A stretch of DNA of 64,000 nt from an uncultured Parabacteroides sp. Lineage in GTDB: Bacteria; Bacteroidota; Bacteroidia; Bacteroidales; Tannerellaceae. Below, piece by piece: positions 42,222 to 52,456 of this stretch (positions within the stretch are counted from its first letter, which is position 1; every line of letters begins with the position of its first letter). The position numbers and the translations under genes were made by a program. The notes beneath the pieces were generated by a model that searched no databases, was not told where the DNA came from, and saw only the letters and a list, made by a program, of their open reading frames with translations. The DNA is taken from positions 20,461 to 84,460 of the forward strand of contig CASEMX010000003.1 in the NCBI GenBank assembly GCA_949289155.1. Reading direction: 5' to 3'.

Positions 42222-43616
42222 CTATATTATCTGATTGGATTTTTTCTGATAAAGATAATAGCGGTTAATCACTTCATTGACGTAATTAAATGTCTCCGAA
42301 CCTCGTAAATATCCATGTTTACAGACCGGATCATTATAATATTCCGGGTCACTTTTCAATCGGACAAATTCGGCTACATTATCATCCCATCGGTAAGGGT
42401 CCTTTCCGTATTTCTCTGCCAGATGTTGCGCATCGTAAATATGACCTATCCCGGCGTTGTAAGCCGCTAAAGTGAATTTAATCTTCTCGTCCGGATCTTC
42501 TATCTTACTAAATCCTTGACGGAAACGACGTAAGCAATCTACCCCCGTACGAATACTGGTGTCGGGGTCTTTTAATTCGTGCGGCGCTACGCCTAACCGA
42601 CGTGCGGTGCTGGGGATAATTCCCATTAATCCTTCCGCGCCGGCCCAAGAAACGACATGCGGGTTAAACTTTGACTCTTGATAAGCGATAGAGGCAAGCA
42701 GACGCCAATCCCAATTCAACAACTTGGCATGTTTGCGGAACAAATCGTCATACGGCGATAATTGCCCATCTTTTACTTCTGGTACTTCAAACCCTTCATT
42801 GGTTTTACTCAGCTCAAAATAACGCTTAGTAATTGCTTTGAATGAGGGATTACGACGTATATCGGTTGACCAAGCATTTATGGCTTGCGCCAACAAAGGA
42901 GAATTTTGTCGTACTGCCCATGATGAACGCTGCCGAAAGCTTATTTTCAACCGAGTATCAATATTCCAATAATAAGTACGGTTTAAACGAGCCAAATTAT
43001 CGTCACTTATCGTATAGGGAATCTCTCCTTTGGACACTTTCTCTATTAAATCCTCCGTAGAAAGCGAATCTTTATCCAAAAGCATCATATGAATGCCTCC
43101 GCCCAATTCTTCATTTAGACTTTCTAAACGCTCGGCATATTTCGAATCCTTCTGTACATAGACCGATTTACCGATAAGTTGCGTCACATCGGTGAGTATA
43201 GTATCTCCTTTATTTGCCCGTTGGACAATAACTTGGCTGGTTTGCTGCTCATGCCCGCAGAACAAAAGCCGTTGTTTGCTTTCGTTATTGATAAATATAG
43301 GATAAGTGATGATATCTGCCTCACCGGAATGAAGCATTGCTACCATTTGAGAATCAGTTTGTGCGATTTTTATATTCAGCTTTAAGCCTAAAGATTCAGC
43401 AAAGTCCTCCGCTAATTCATATTCATAGCCCATTGGCTGCATACGGTACTGGAAATAGGAGGTAGAACTGTATAAAGTGACCGCAACTAACTCTCCCGAA
43501 TCTTTAAGTTGTGGAAGATCTCGATAAAAGAAATCATCACGCTCTCCCTTGTTGCTCTCTTTACAAGAGCAAAATATTCCTAAAAAAATGGAGAGTGTGA
43601 TGATTGTTTTATACAT
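42222..43616 (-). CDS. mltF: MltF-like membrane-bound lytic transglycosylase (SBP + SLT domains)
   Basis: A 464-residue lipoprotein (leader with lipobox-like FCSC). Residues about 38-265 form a solute-binding-protein-like domain (LVAVTLYSSTSYF, YEYELAEDFAESLGLKLNI, SGEADIITYPI), which in E. coli MltF regulates activity on muropeptide binding. Residues about 280-420 are an SLT lysozyme-like domain: catalytic Glu in YQESKFNPHVVSW, GAEGLMGIIPSTARRLGV and AAYNAGIGHI. It cleaves peptidoglycan to 1,6-anhydromuropeptides at the outer-membrane inner face. The rlmD gene stops 11 bp upstream, so it probably ends the clpC-rlmD-mltF transcript. Confidence 0.9.
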   Translation of the reverse strand: MYKTIITLSIFLGIFCSCKESNKGERDDFFYRDLPQLKDSGELVAVTLYSSTSYFQYRMQPMGYEYELAEDFAESLGLKLNIKIAQTDSQMVAMLHSGEADIITYPIFINNESKQRLLFCGHEQQTSQVIVQRANKGDTILTDVTQLIGKSVYVQKDSKYAERLESLNEELGGGIHMMLLDKDSLSTEDLIEKVSKGEIPYTISDDNLARLNRTYYWNIDTRLKISFRQRSSWAVRQNSPLLAQAINAWSTDIRRNPSFKAITKRYFELSKTNEGFEVPEVKDGQLSPYDDLFRKHAKLLNWDWRLLASIAYQESKFNPHVVSWAGAEGLMGIIPSTARRLGVAPHELKDPDTSIRTGVDCLRRFRQGFSKIEDPDEKIKFTLAAYNAGIGHIYDAQHLAEKYGKDPYRWDDNVAEFVRLKSDPEYYNDPVCKHGYLRGSETFNYVNEVINRYYLYQKKSNQII

Positions 43617-43627
43617 AAAACCACAAA

Positions 43628-45055
43628 TTATAAATTTTGCTCCGGTTTAATTTCAAGCAAAACAACATTTTCCACATGATGTGTATGTGGAAACATATCT
43701 ACTGGCTGTACTTTTCGTACAGAATATGCCACATCCAGTAAATTCAAATCCCTTGCTTGTGTCGCCGGATTGCAACTTATATACACAATACGCTTTGGAC
43801 GAGCAAAAAGAATGGTCCGAATGACATCATCATGCATACCGGCACGCGGAGGATCAGTAATAATTACATCCGGACGTCCATGCTGATTAATAAAATCCTG
43901 AGTCAGTAAATCTTTCATATCGCCCGCATAAAATTTTGTATTGGTTATGCCGTTGAGATTCGAATTTACTTTTGCGTCTTCAATAGCCTCCGGGACATAT
44001 TCGATACCTATAACTTCTCGCGCCTGACGGGAAACGAAATTGGCAATCGTCCCTGTTCCGGTGTAAAGATCATAAACCAATTCCGAACCAGTCAATCCCG
44101 CAAATTCACGCGCCACACAATAGAGATGATATGCTTGTTCGCTGTTCGTCTGGTAAAAGGATTTTGCTCCGACTTTGAACTTCAGTCCCTCCATTTCCTC
44201 AATGATATAATCTTTTCCTTTGAATAAACAAACTTCTTGGTCGGTAATTGTGTCATTACATTTGGAATTGATTACATACAAAAACGAAGTAATCTCAGGA
44301 AATTGTTCGGCAATATAATTCATTAATGCTTCGCGACGCTCTTTATCCTCATGATAAAATACCAATACAACCATAAGATCTCCTGTTGAAGCAGTACGAA
44401 TCATCAAAGTACGGACAAATCCCTCTTGATTACGTAAATCATAGAAAGGATAACCCTCATGTTCCAAACAATATGCCTTGATTGCCTGCCGAATCCGGTT
44501 AGAAATATCATCCTGAAGCCAGCATTTATGGATATCAAGTACTTTATCGAACATATTCGGAATATGAAATCCGACGCCATTCATACAATTGATAAGTTCA
44601 CCGGATTGCACCTGCTCCTCAGTCAGCCATTTCTTATTGGAAAAGGTAAATTCCAACTTATTCCGGTAGAATTGGGTATGAGAAGAGCCTAAAATAGGCA
44701 AAACTTCTCCTAACTCAATTTTTCCTATACGGGTCAAGTTGTCGATTACCTGTTTTTGCTTGTAACGTAATTGCACTCCATAAGGCAAATGCTGCCATTT
44801 ACAGCCTCCGCATACGCCGAAATGTTCACAAAACGGGACAGTTCGTTCCTCCGAATACTTATGAAAAGCTACGGCCTTGCCTTCTGCATAATTATGTTTC
44901 TTTCGCGTCAATTGAATATCGACTATATCGCCTGGCGCAACGTAAGGAACAAATACAACAAGGTCGTTTACTCGCGCTAAAGCTTTACCTTCGGCTGCAA
45001 CATCCGTAATCGTTACCGCTTCTAATAACGGCAATGGTTTTCTTTTACGTGCCAC
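43628..45055 (-). CDS. rlmD: 23S rRNA (uracil-C5)-methyltransferase RlmD/RumA family
   Basis: A 475-residue rRNA methyltransferase. A TRAM domain (about 10-68, VTITDVAAEGKALARVND) is followed by cluster cysteines in FCEHFGVCGGCKWQHL (Cys76, Cys82, Cys85; a fourth in IHKCWLQ). The SAM-binding domain has LVYDLYTGTGTIANF, IGIEYVPEAIEDAKVNS and DPPRAGMHDDVIRTI. The catalytic nucleophile is in RIVYISCNPATQARDL. The E. coli enzyme modifies U1939; Bacteroidetes carry several paralogues, so the exact target uridine is not certain. 18 bp after clpC. Confidence 0.92.
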   Translation of the reverse strand: MARKRKPLPLLEAVTITDVAAEGKALARVNDLVVFVPYVAPGDIVDIQLTRKKHNYAEGKAVAFHKYSEERTVPFCEHFGVCGGCKWQHLPYGVQLRYKQKQVIDNLTRIGKIELGEVLPILGSSHTQFYRNKLEFTFSNKKWLTEEQVQSGELINCMNGVGFHIPNMFDKVLDIHKCWLQDDISNRIRQAIKAYCLEHEGYPFYDLRNQEGFVRTLMIRTASTGDLMVVLVFYHEDKERREALMNYIAEQFPEITSFLYVINSKCNDTITDQEVCLFKGKDYIIEEMEGLKFKVGAKSFYQTNSEQAYHLYCVAREFAGLTGSELVYDLYTGTGTIANFVSRQAREVIGIEYVPEAIEDAKVNSNLNGITNTKFYAGDMKDLLTQDFINQHGRPDVIITDPPRAGMHDDVIRTILFARPKRIVYISCNPATQARDLNLLDVAYSVRKVQPVDMFPHTHHVENVVLLEIKPEQNL

Positions 45056-45073
45056 TTTTTATAAATATCTTAG

Positions 45074-47635
45074 TTATTTACTACTCTTTATTATTCGCGA
45101 AACAATACGCTGTTCTTGCGAGTCGAAATCTAATACGATGGTATCGCCTTCGCCAACCGAGGCACGAATAATCAGCTCCGCCATTTCATCTTCCAAATAT
45201 TTCTGGATAGCTCGTTTTAATGGTCGTGCACCGAACTGGACATCATAACCTTTTGTCGCAATGAAATCTTTTGCCGCTTCCGTAATTTCCAACATATATC
45301 CCAAATCTGACACACGCTGATATAAACCTGTCAGTTCAATGTCAATAATTTTGCGAATAGATACCTTATCTAACTGATCAAACATGATAATATCATCAAT
45401 ACGATTCAAGAATTCCGGAGCAAAAGCCTTATTCAGCGCCTTTTGTATGACTCCGCGCGAGAAATCTTTATCAACTTCGCTATCTTTCTGTGTATTGAAT
45501 CCCACACCTCTGCCAAAATCTTTCAACTGACGGGTTCCAATGTTGGAAGTCATGATTAATATGGTATTTTTAAAGTCAATACAGCGCCCAAAACTGTCTG
45601 TTAGACGGCCATCGTCCAATACCTGAAGTAAAATATTGAATACATCCGGATGCGCCTTTTCAATCTCATCCAATAGAACCACTGAATAGGGCTTGCGACG
45701 GACTTTTTCCGTCAATTGACCGCCTTCGTCGTATCCGACATATCCCGGAGGTGCTCCAACTAAACGAGATACTGCAAATTTTTCCAAATATTCGCTCATA
45801 TCGATACGGATTAACGCATCCGCAGAATCGAACAAGTATTCAGCCAATTTCTTTGCTAAATAAGTTTTACCTACACCTGTAGGACCTAAAAACATAAATG
45901 TGCCTATCGGCTTGTTCGGGTCTTTCAATCCTACGCGATTCCGTTGAATGGCTTTGACAATTTTCTGAACCGCTTCGTCTTGTCCGACTACTTTGCTTTT
46001 CAATATGTCAGCCATCTCCAGCAATCGGGCATTTTCCGCCTTTGCAATTCGCTGCGTCGGGACACCTGACATCATAGCTATGACTTCTGCGACTTTATTC
46101 TCGTCCACAATTTCACGATGTTCTTGCATTTCTTTCTCCCACTTAGCTTTTGCTGCTTCCAATTCCAACAAATATTGTCTTTCCTTATCTCGAAAACTTG
46201 CGGCAAGCTCGAAATTCTGCGATTTAACGGCTGTCATTTTTTCAACCTTTGTCTCTTCGATTTTTGCCTCCAATTCTTCGATGCTTTTAGGGACTATAAT
46301 GTTCGCAATATGCACGCGCGCGCCCGCTTCGTCCAATGCATCAATCGCTTTATCTGGGAAATTCCGGTCGCTGATATAACGTTCGGTCAATTTCACGCAG
46401 GCTTCTAAAGCTTCCGGCGTATAAGTTACATTATGATGCTCTTCGTATCGGTCTTTTATATTGTTCAGAATTTGTAAAGTCTCCTCTGCCGTAGTAGGTT
46501 CAACCATTACTTTCTGGAAACGGCGCTCTAATGCTCCATCTTTTTCAATATTCTTGCGATATTCATCCAATGTCGTTGCTCCGATACACTGTATTTCTCC
46601 CCTTGCCAGAGCAGGTTTCAACATATTGGCCGCATCCATCGAACCAGAAGCCGAACCTGCGCCGACCAATGTATGGATTTCATCGATAAACAAAATGATA
46701 TTCGGATTCTTCGACAGTTCATTCAAGATGGCTTTTATGCGTTCTTCGAACTGACCGCGGTATTTTGTTCCTGCAACAATAGATGCCAAATCCAGACTTA
46801 CTACACGTTTATCAAATAAAATGCGCGAAACCTTACGTTGTACGATTCGCATTGCCAAACCCTCCGCAATAGCAGATTTACCAACGCCGGGTTCTCCGAT
46901 TAATACCGGATTGTTTTTCTTACGTCGGCTCAAAATTTGGGCAACGCGTTCGATTTCCTTTTCGCGACCAACCACTGGATCTAATCGATTCTCGGCAGCA
47001 GCACGCGTAATATCCGTTCCGAAATTGTCGATAACCGGCGTATCACTCAATGAGCGGGATTGTGTCCCCGCATTACCCGAAGATGAGGATGAGCGAGGGT
47101 TTTCCCGACGCGACATATAAGAATCGTCTTCATCGTCCTCCTCATCGTCCGTATAACCATCCTCTATGCTGGGCAAACCAGTCCCTTCTGCCTCCTTATC
47201 CACCAAACGTTGGTCCAATTCGTCCAATATCATCGGATAAGATATGCCAGATTCTCTTAAAACACGAGATGCAATACTATATTCTTCTTTTATAATTGCC
47301 AATAATAGGTGTTCAGCGTCTGTTTCTTTGGCATGGAGTGAGCGAGATTCCAATACACTCATGCGTAATACCCGCTCCGTTGCCTTACTTACGGTGATTT
47401 CCGAAGTAGAATAATTGCCATCTCCCGTATTTTTAACCTCCTGTTCTATCAATCGCTTTATAGTATAAGGATCGATATGCAAGTTTTGCAATATCTGACA
47501 CGCTTCATTATCGCCATCTCGGATAATTCCCAACATCAGATGCTCCGGGCCAATGTAACTATTCTGCAAACGTCCCGCTTCTTCGCGACCGTACTCAATA
47601 ATGTCCCTTAGTTTCTCTGAATAATTATTCTTCAT
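45074..47635 (-). CDS. clpC: ATP-dependent Clp protease ATP-binding subunit ClpC
   Basis: An 853-residue Hsp100 unfoldase. It has two N-terminal Clp-N repeats (about 1-145, from [22 protein letters not shown]), an acidic linker ([17 protein letters not shown]), AAA module 1 with Walker [10 protein letters not shown], a UVR-like M-domain ([23 protein letters not shown]), AAA module 2 with Walker [11 protein letters not shown] and a C-terminal D2-small domain. The short UVR middle domain separates ClpC from ClpB. It feeds substrates to ClpP, which is not in the window. First gene of the clpC-rlmD-mltF run; a -7 element lies upstream. Confidence 0.95.
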   Translation of the reverse strand: MKNNYSEKLRDIIEYGREEAGRLQNSYIGPEHLMLGIIRDGDNEACQILQNLHIDPYTIKRLIEQEVKNTGDGNYSTSEITVSKATERVLRMSVLESRSLHAKETDAEHLLLAIIKEEYSIASRVLRESGISYPMILDELDQRLVDKEAEGTGLPSIEDGYTDDEEDDEDDSYMSRRENPRSSSSSGNAGTQSRSLSDTPVIDNFGTDITRAAAENRLDPVVGREKEIERVAQILSRRKKNNPVLIGEPGVGKSAIAEGLAMRIVQRKVSRILFDKRVVSLDLASIVAGTKYRGQFEERIKAILNELSKNPNIILFIDEIHTLVGAGSASGSMDAANMLKPALARGEIQCIGATTLDEYRKNIEKDGALERRFQKVMVEPTTAEETLQILNNIKDRYEEHHNVTYTPEALEACVKLTERYISDRNFPDKAIDALDEAGARVHIANIIVPKSIEELEAKIEETKVEKMTAVKSQNFELAASFRDKERQYLLELEAAKAKWEKEMQEHREIVDENKVAEVIAMMSGVPTQRIAKAENARLLEMADILKSKVVGQDEAVQKIVKAIQRNRVGLKDPNKPIGTFMFLGPTGVGKTYLAKKLAEYLFDSADALIRIDMSEYLEKFAVSRLVGAPPGYVGYDEGGQLTEKVRRKPYSVVLLDEIEKAHPDVFNILLQVLDDGRLTDSFGRCIDFKNTILIMTSNIGTRQLKDFGRGVGFNTQKDSEVDKDFSRGVIQKALNKAFAPEFLNRIDDIIMFDQLDKVSIRKIIDIELTGLYQRVSDLGYMLEITEAAKDFIATKGYDVQFGARPLKRAIQKYLEDEMAELIIRASVGEGDTIVLDFDSQEQRIVSRIIKSSK

Positions 47636-47685
47636 TACCTATTAATAATATAATGTCTGTTTGAAGCTTACGCTTTACTTCCGTG

Positions 47686-47693
47686 CAAAGATA
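47686..47693 (-). promoter_or_regulatory. -7 element of clpC
   Basis: On the minus strand TATCTTTG, 50 bp before the start codon. The nearest TTTG upstream (complement of 47718-47721) is 24 bp away, slightly further than usual. Confidence 0.5.
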
Positions 47694-47832
47694 GTAAACT
47701 TATATTATAATTCTTATCAAATAGTATGCCAGAATCACGAAAAAGACGGAATTGCAGGTTATTCGGCAGAATCATGACAAATAGAAAAGGGAAGAAACGT
47801 GTCAAATTGACAAAATAACCTATCTGTGCAAA

Positions 47833-47945
47833 ACAATAACTTATCTTCTTCGAAAATTATCCTATATTTTGCAGGAAATATCCTTATATTTTGTCAGAAA
47901 TACAATTGTATTTTCCTACAAAAAATAGTCGAATTCCGAAAGAGA
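47833..47945. repeat. AT-rich phased repeats between clpC and gyrA
   Basis: Segments ATCCTATATTTTGCAGGAAA, ATCCTTATATTTTGTCAGAA and ACAATTGTATTTTCCTACAA begin at 47859, 47880 and 47902, spaced 21-22 bp, followed by ATAGTCGAATTCCG. The last two parts have a close relative at 52214. The remainder of the 610-bp divergent gap (to 48246) shows no gene or clear RNA; a TACTTTAG at about 48192 might be the gyrA -7 element. Confidence 0.65.
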
Positions 47946-48246
47946 TTTTGACGTTTTGTCATTTTATTATTTTCTTCCCCTTAATTTATACCTTTATTTA
48001 ATATAAGGGTGGAATAGGCTTAAAAATAGACCCACATATTTTAAACTTCGATAGCTCTCTTTCGTCTAAGATTTAAGGAAAAGTTAATAAGAGCCTCTTT
48101 TCCCGGTCTCTTGAAGTCGCAAAAAAGAGCTTTTATTAGGTTTTTATTAAATTTTCGGCTCGATTTCTTTCGTAATCGGGGGAAAAGCACTACTTTAGTG
48201 CGATTTTTCGCAGAAAAGGTTTCGAGTATAATTAATAACATACTAA

Positions 48247-50805
48247 ATGATTGAACAAGACAGAATTATAAAAATCAATATCGAGGAAGAAATGAAATCG
48301 GCATACATAGATTATTCTATGTCTGTCATTGTTTCACGTGCTCTTCCGGATGTCCGGGATGGATTCAAGCCTGTTCATCGCCGTATATTGTACGGAATGA
48401 ACATGATTGGTAATACATCTGACAAAAAGCATTTGAAATCTGCAAGAATTGTCGGTGAGGTTTTAGGTAAATATCACCCGCACGGAGATAGTTCCGTGTA
48501 TGGAGCGTTAGTCCGAATGGCTCAATGGTGGTCAATGCGCTATACATTGGTGGACGGACAGGGCAATTTCGGTTCAATGGACAATGATAGTCCCGCTGCT
48601 ATGCGTTATACTGAAGCACGCTTAAGCAAATTGGCAGAAGAAATGCTACGCGATATTGACAAAGATACAGTAGATTTCCAGCTTAACTTTGATGATTCAT
48701 TAAAAGAACCAACCGTTCTGCCAACACGTATCCCGAATTTACTGGTGAACGGAGCTTCCGGAATTGCGGTTGGTATGGCAACCAATATGCCGACCCATAA
48801 TTTGTCGGAAGTATTAGACGGTTGTATGGCTTATATTGACGCTCGCGGGGATATTGACGTTGCCGGTCTGATGCAATACATAAAAGCTCCCGATTTCCCC
48901 ACAGGCGCAACTATTTATGGCTATGATGGCGTAAAAGAGGCCTTCGAAACAGGACGCGGACGCATAGTGTTACGCGGAAAGGCCGAAATCGAGGTGGCCA
49001 ATAACCATGAACAGATTATTATTACGGAGATTCCTTATCAAGTTGTCAAATCCGATTTGGTAAAAAGTATTGCTGATTTGGTCAACGAAAAGCGCATCGA
49101 AGGAATATCTGATGTAACGGACGAATCCAGCCGCGCTGGTTTACGTATTGTAGTAGATGTTAAGCGCGATGCGAACACTCAGGTTGTCCTGAATAAGCTG
49201 TATAAGATGACGGCTCTCCAATCTTCTTTTAGCGTTAACAATATCGCATTGGTAAAAGGCCGTCCGCGTCTTTTGAACTTAAAGGATTTAATCAAAGCTT
49301 TCGTAGAACATCGCCACGACGTAGTCATCCGTCGGACAAAATTCGAATTAGCAAAGGCACAAGAACGGGCACATATATTGGAAGGCTTGATTATTGCATC
49401 CGATAATATCGATGAAGTAATTGCAATAATCAAAGCATCATCCAGTCCGCAAGACGCTATTGAACGGTTGATGGAACGTTTCTCACTTTCCGACCGTCAG
49501 GCACGTGCAATTGTAGAGATGCGTTTGCGTCAATTAACCGGTCTAGAGCAAGATAAATTGCGTGCCGAATATGAAGAAATTGAGAAATTGATTGCGCATT
49601 TGACCGAAATATTGGAAAATGACGACCTTTGTATGCAAATCATCAAAAACGAATTGCAAGAAATCAAAGATAAATATGGAGACGCCCGTAAAACGGATAT
49701 CATCTATGCTTCAGAGGACTTGAATCCGGAAGATTTTTATGCGGACGATGAAATGATTATTACCATTTCGCACATGGGTTACATCAAACGCACGCCATTG
49801 GCAGAATTCCGTGCGCAAGGTAGGGGAGGAGTCGGAATAAAAGGTTCAGAAACACGCGATGAAGATTTCATTGAATACATTTATCCGGCCTCTATGCACG
49901 CAACATTGTTGTTCTTTACCTCAAAAGGGCGCTGTTTTTGGCTACCGGTTTATCAAATCCCGGAAGGAACAAGAACATCGAAAGGACGTGCAATCCAAAA
50001 TCTGCTGAATATCGAATCGGACGATAAGGTTCAAGCATTCATCCGAGTGAAGAAATTAACTACAGATACGGAATTTGTTAATTCACATTATCTGTTATTC
50101 TGCACAAAAAAGGGGATTATTAAAAAAACATGTTTGGAGGCTTATTCCCGCCCTCGGCAGAACGGAGTCAATGCAATCACTCTTCGCGAAGACGACGGGC
50201 TTATTCAGGTCTGCATGACCAACGGAGATAATGAGGTACTCATTGCAAATCGGAATGGACGTGCTATTCGTTTCCATGAGAGTGCAGTTCGCGAAATGGG
50301 ACGTACAGCATCTGGTGTCAGAGGTATGACCTTAGACGAAGATGGAACGGATGAAGTGGTCGGAATGATTTGCGTAAAAGACAAAGAAAAAGAAACAACG
50401 CTGGTCGTATCCGAACAAGGTTATGGAAAACGTTCAAGCATTGAAGATTATCGCATAACTAATCGTGGCGGAAAAGGGGTAAAAACTTTGAATATTACCG
50501 AAAAAACCGGTAAATTAGTCGCCATTTTAAATGTAACTGACGAGAACGACCTGATGATTATCAATAAATCTGGAATTACTATCCGCATGAAAGTATCTGA
50601 TTTAAGTATCATTGGGCGTGCAACTCAAGGAGTTCGTTTGATTAATTTAGGTAAACGAAATGATGAAATCGCTTCCGTTTGCAAAGTATTGACCGATGCT
50701 GAAGAACAAGCGGCCCAAGAAAAAGCAGAAAAAGAAGCTGAGCAAATAAATGATGACAATCAGGCTCAGCCGAAGGAATCGGACGAGACGACGATAAAGG
50801 ATTAA
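48247..50805 (+). CDS. gyrA: DNA gyrase subunit A
   Basis: Breakage-reunion subunit of gyrase, 852 residues. The N-terminal winged-helix region contains [23 protein letters not shown] and the quinolone-pocket stretch [17 protein letters not shown] (77-93). The active-site Tyr is Tyr121 in AMRYTEARL. The C-terminal beta-pinwheel starts near 510, with the GyrA box [10 protein letters not shown] (about 526-535) that wraps DNA. Ser82 corresponds to E. coli Ser83 and Gly86 to E. coli Asp87. The tail is acidic and Gln/Glu-rich. The gene appears monocistronic or joined with the TPR gene 51 bp downstream. Confidence 0.97.
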   Translation: MIEQDRIIKINIEEEMKSAYIDYSMSVIVSRALPDVRDGFKPVHRRILYGMNMIGNTSDKKHLKSARIVGEVLGKYHPHGDSSVYGALVRMAQWWSMRYTLVDGQGNFGSMDNDSPAAMRYTEARLSKLAEEMLRDIDKDTVDFQLNFDDSLKEPTVLPTRIPNLLVNGASGIAVGMATNMPTHNLSEVLDGCMAYIDARGDIDVAGLMQYIKAPDFPTGATIYGYDGVKEAFETGRGRIVLRGKAEIEVANNHEQIIITEIPYQVVKSDLVKSIADLVNEKRIEGISDVTDESSRAGLRIVVDVKRDANTQVVLNKLYKMTALQSSFSVNNIALVKGRPRLLNLKDLIKAFVEHRHDVVIRRTKFELAKAQERAHILEGLIIASDNIDEVIAIIKASSSPQDAIERLMERFSLSDRQARAIVEMRLRQLTGLEQDKLRAEYEEIEKLIAHLTEILENDDLCMQIIKNELQEIKDKYGDARKTDIIYASEDLNPEDFYADDEMIITISHMGYIKRTPLAEFRAQGRGGVGIKGSETRDEDFIEYIYPASMHATLLFFTSKGRCFWLPVYQIPEGTRTSKGRAIQNLLNIESDDKVQAFIRVKKLTTDTEFVNSHYLLFCTKKGIIKKTCLEAYSRPRQNGVNAITLREDDGLIQVCMTNGDNEVLIANRNGRAIRFHESAVREMGRTASGVRGMTLDEDGTDEVVGMICVKDKEKETTLVVSEQGYGKRSSIEDYRITNRGGKGVKTLNITEKTGKLVAILNVTDENDLMIINKSGITIRMKVSDLSIIGRATQGVRLINLGKRNDEIASVCKVLTDAEEQAAQEKAEKEAEQINDDNQAQPKESDETTIKD

Positions 50806-50856
50806 AAACCGATTGTTAAACAAAATAGAATAACTAATTAAAAAGTATTTTTCATT

Positions 50857-52083
50857 ATGAAAAGAGTTTTATTGACAGCAGCGTTATGTTTGGCAGTTTC
50901 TGCATCATTCGCTCAAAAGAAAGCAGTAAAGCAGGCTCAAAACCTGGTAAAAGGTTCAACTGTGGAAGCCAGCGCCTATGACGAAGCCCGTACTTTGATC
51001 AAAGGAGCAATGGAAAACGAAGAAACAAAGAACGACCCACAGACTTGGTTTGTAGCCGGATTTATCGAGGATCAGCAGTTCAGCAATGAAAGAACTAAGC
51101 AAATGCTCGGACAAACCATTGATGAACCGACAATGTACACGGCATTAGGTAACGTTTTGCCTTATTTTGAAAAAGCTTATGAATTGGATCAGTTGCCAAA
51201 TGAAAAAGGTAAAGTAAAACCTAAATTTACGAAGAAAATTCAGAGCACTTTGAGCGCAGACCATGTGTATTATATCAATGGTGGTGCTTATTATTTCGAT
51301 CAGAAGGATTATCCGAAAGCATATGACTTTTTCCAGCAGTATTTACGCATATCTGATCACCCGATGTTCAAAGATACACCTACAGCTGCCCGCGATTCTA
51401 ACTTTATGACGGTTCAGTTCTATGCTGCAGTAGCCGCAACCCAGCTCGGCGATCCGCAAAAAGCTATCGCGGCTTTGGAACGTGCAAAAAATACTGAATA
51501 TCGCCAGAACGATGTTTATCAATATTTGTGCTACGAATACGAACAAGCTAAGGATACGGTGAATTTGGAAAAGACTTTAAAGGAAGGTATGGAAAAATTC
51601 CCGCAGGAAAGTTATTATATGTTGAACTTAATCAACAATTATATATATTCAAATAGAAGCCAGGAGGCTATCGAATATTTGAATATGGCTATCCAAAAAG
51701 ATCCGAATAACGGTCAATTATACACTGTATTGGGCCGTGTTTACGAAACAGGCATGAAAGATTATGCAAAAGCTGAAGAATATTTCATCAAAGCGATTGA
51801 ATTGGATCCGGAAAGCGCTGATTCACAAGCAAATTTAGGTCGTATTTATTATAACCAGGGTGTAAATAAATTAAGTGAGGCAAATTCGATTACAGATAGC
51901 CAGAAATATCAGGAAGAAAAGAACAATGCCAATGCATTATTCGAAAAAGCGTTGCCTTACTTCGAAAAAGCTCATCAATTGGATCCGGAAGATAGAGATT
52001 GCATGACAGCTTTGCGCGGAATTTATTATAATTTGAATATGGGCGACAAATTCGATGCTATCGAAGCTGAAATGAATAAATAA
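50857..52083 (+). CDS. Exported tetratricopeptide-repeat protein
   Basis: A 408-residue protein with a signal peptide (MKRVLLTAALCLAVSASFAQ), then helical repeats. Clear TPR units are AYYFDQKDYPKAYDFFQQYL, LINNYIYSNRSQEAIEYLNMAIQKDPNNGQLYTVLGRVYE and KDYAKAEEYFIKAIELDPESADSQANLGRIYYNQG. Two segments contain YFEKAYELD / YFEKAHQLDPED, suggesting an internal duplication of the terminal repeat. Periplasmic protein-protein scaffolding is likely; the partner is unknown. A strong terminator follows its stop codon. Confidence 0.88.
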   Translation: MKRVLLTAALCLAVSASFAQKKAVKQAQNLVKGSTVEASAYDEARTLIKGAMENEETKNDPQTWFVAGFIEDQQFSNERTKQMLGQTIDEPTMYTALGNVLPYFEKAYELDQLPNEKGKVKPKFTKKIQSTLSADHVYYINGGAYYFDQKDYPKAYDFFQQYLRISDHPMFKDTPTAARDSNFMTVQFYAAVAATQLGDPQKAIAALERAKNTEYRQNDVYQYLCYEYEQAKDTVNLEKTLKEGMEKFPQESYYMLNLINNYIYSNRSQEAIEYLNMAIQKDPNNGQLYTVLGRVYETGMKDYAKAEEYFIKAIELDPESADSQANLGRIYYNQGVNKLSEANSITDSQKYQEEKNNANALFEKALPYFEKAHQLDPEDRDCMTALRGIYYNLNMGDKFDAIEAEMNK

Positions 52084-52108
52084 TTTTCATAATTATAATA
52101 AGCCATAG

Positions 52109-52142
52109 AACCTGTTCCGAGAAATCGGGGCAGGTTTTTTTG
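52109..52142 (+). terminator. Rho-independent terminator after the TPR gene
   Basis: AACCTGTTCCGA (52109-52120) pairs with TCGGGGCAGGTT (52125-52136) over 12 bp including two G-T pairs, with a GAAA tetraloop and a run of seven T. Confidence 0.92.
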
Positions 52143-52164
52143 TGGCATAAAATAGACAGGAGAA

Positions 52165-52360
52165 CTTTTTTATTCTTTCCGGATTTGCTATTTAACATAA
52201 TGGTAATTATAAAACAATTGTATTTTCTCCAGGAAATAGTCGGTTTGTTTTTGAAGCGAACCGTTATTTTTTCAGATTTGCTTTTTAATAGGCTGACATT
52301 GTTCTATGGCATAACCTGAAATATTGGCAGAATTCTGCCATATATTTCCTGAAAAATAAT
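52165..52360. repeat. AT-rich dispersed repeats upstream of htpG
   Basis: Two related segments, ATTCTTTCCGGATTTGCTAT (near 52170) and ATTTTTTCAGATTTGCTTTT (near 52266), are about 95 bp apart. ACAATTGTATTTTC (52214-52227) followed by AAATAGTCG (52234-52242) copies the arrangement at 47902-47931. TGGCAGAATTCTGCCA at about 52324 is a perfect palindrome. No gene is seen in 52143-52456, and no certain htpG promoter. Confidence 0.6.
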
Positions 52361-52456
52361 TTTGGTATTCTATTTGTAGACCTTTTAGCGCGAGCTTTAG
52401 ATAAATAAAGCCCGGTCAAATAAAAACAATTGTATAAATTAAAAACGATATCAAAT

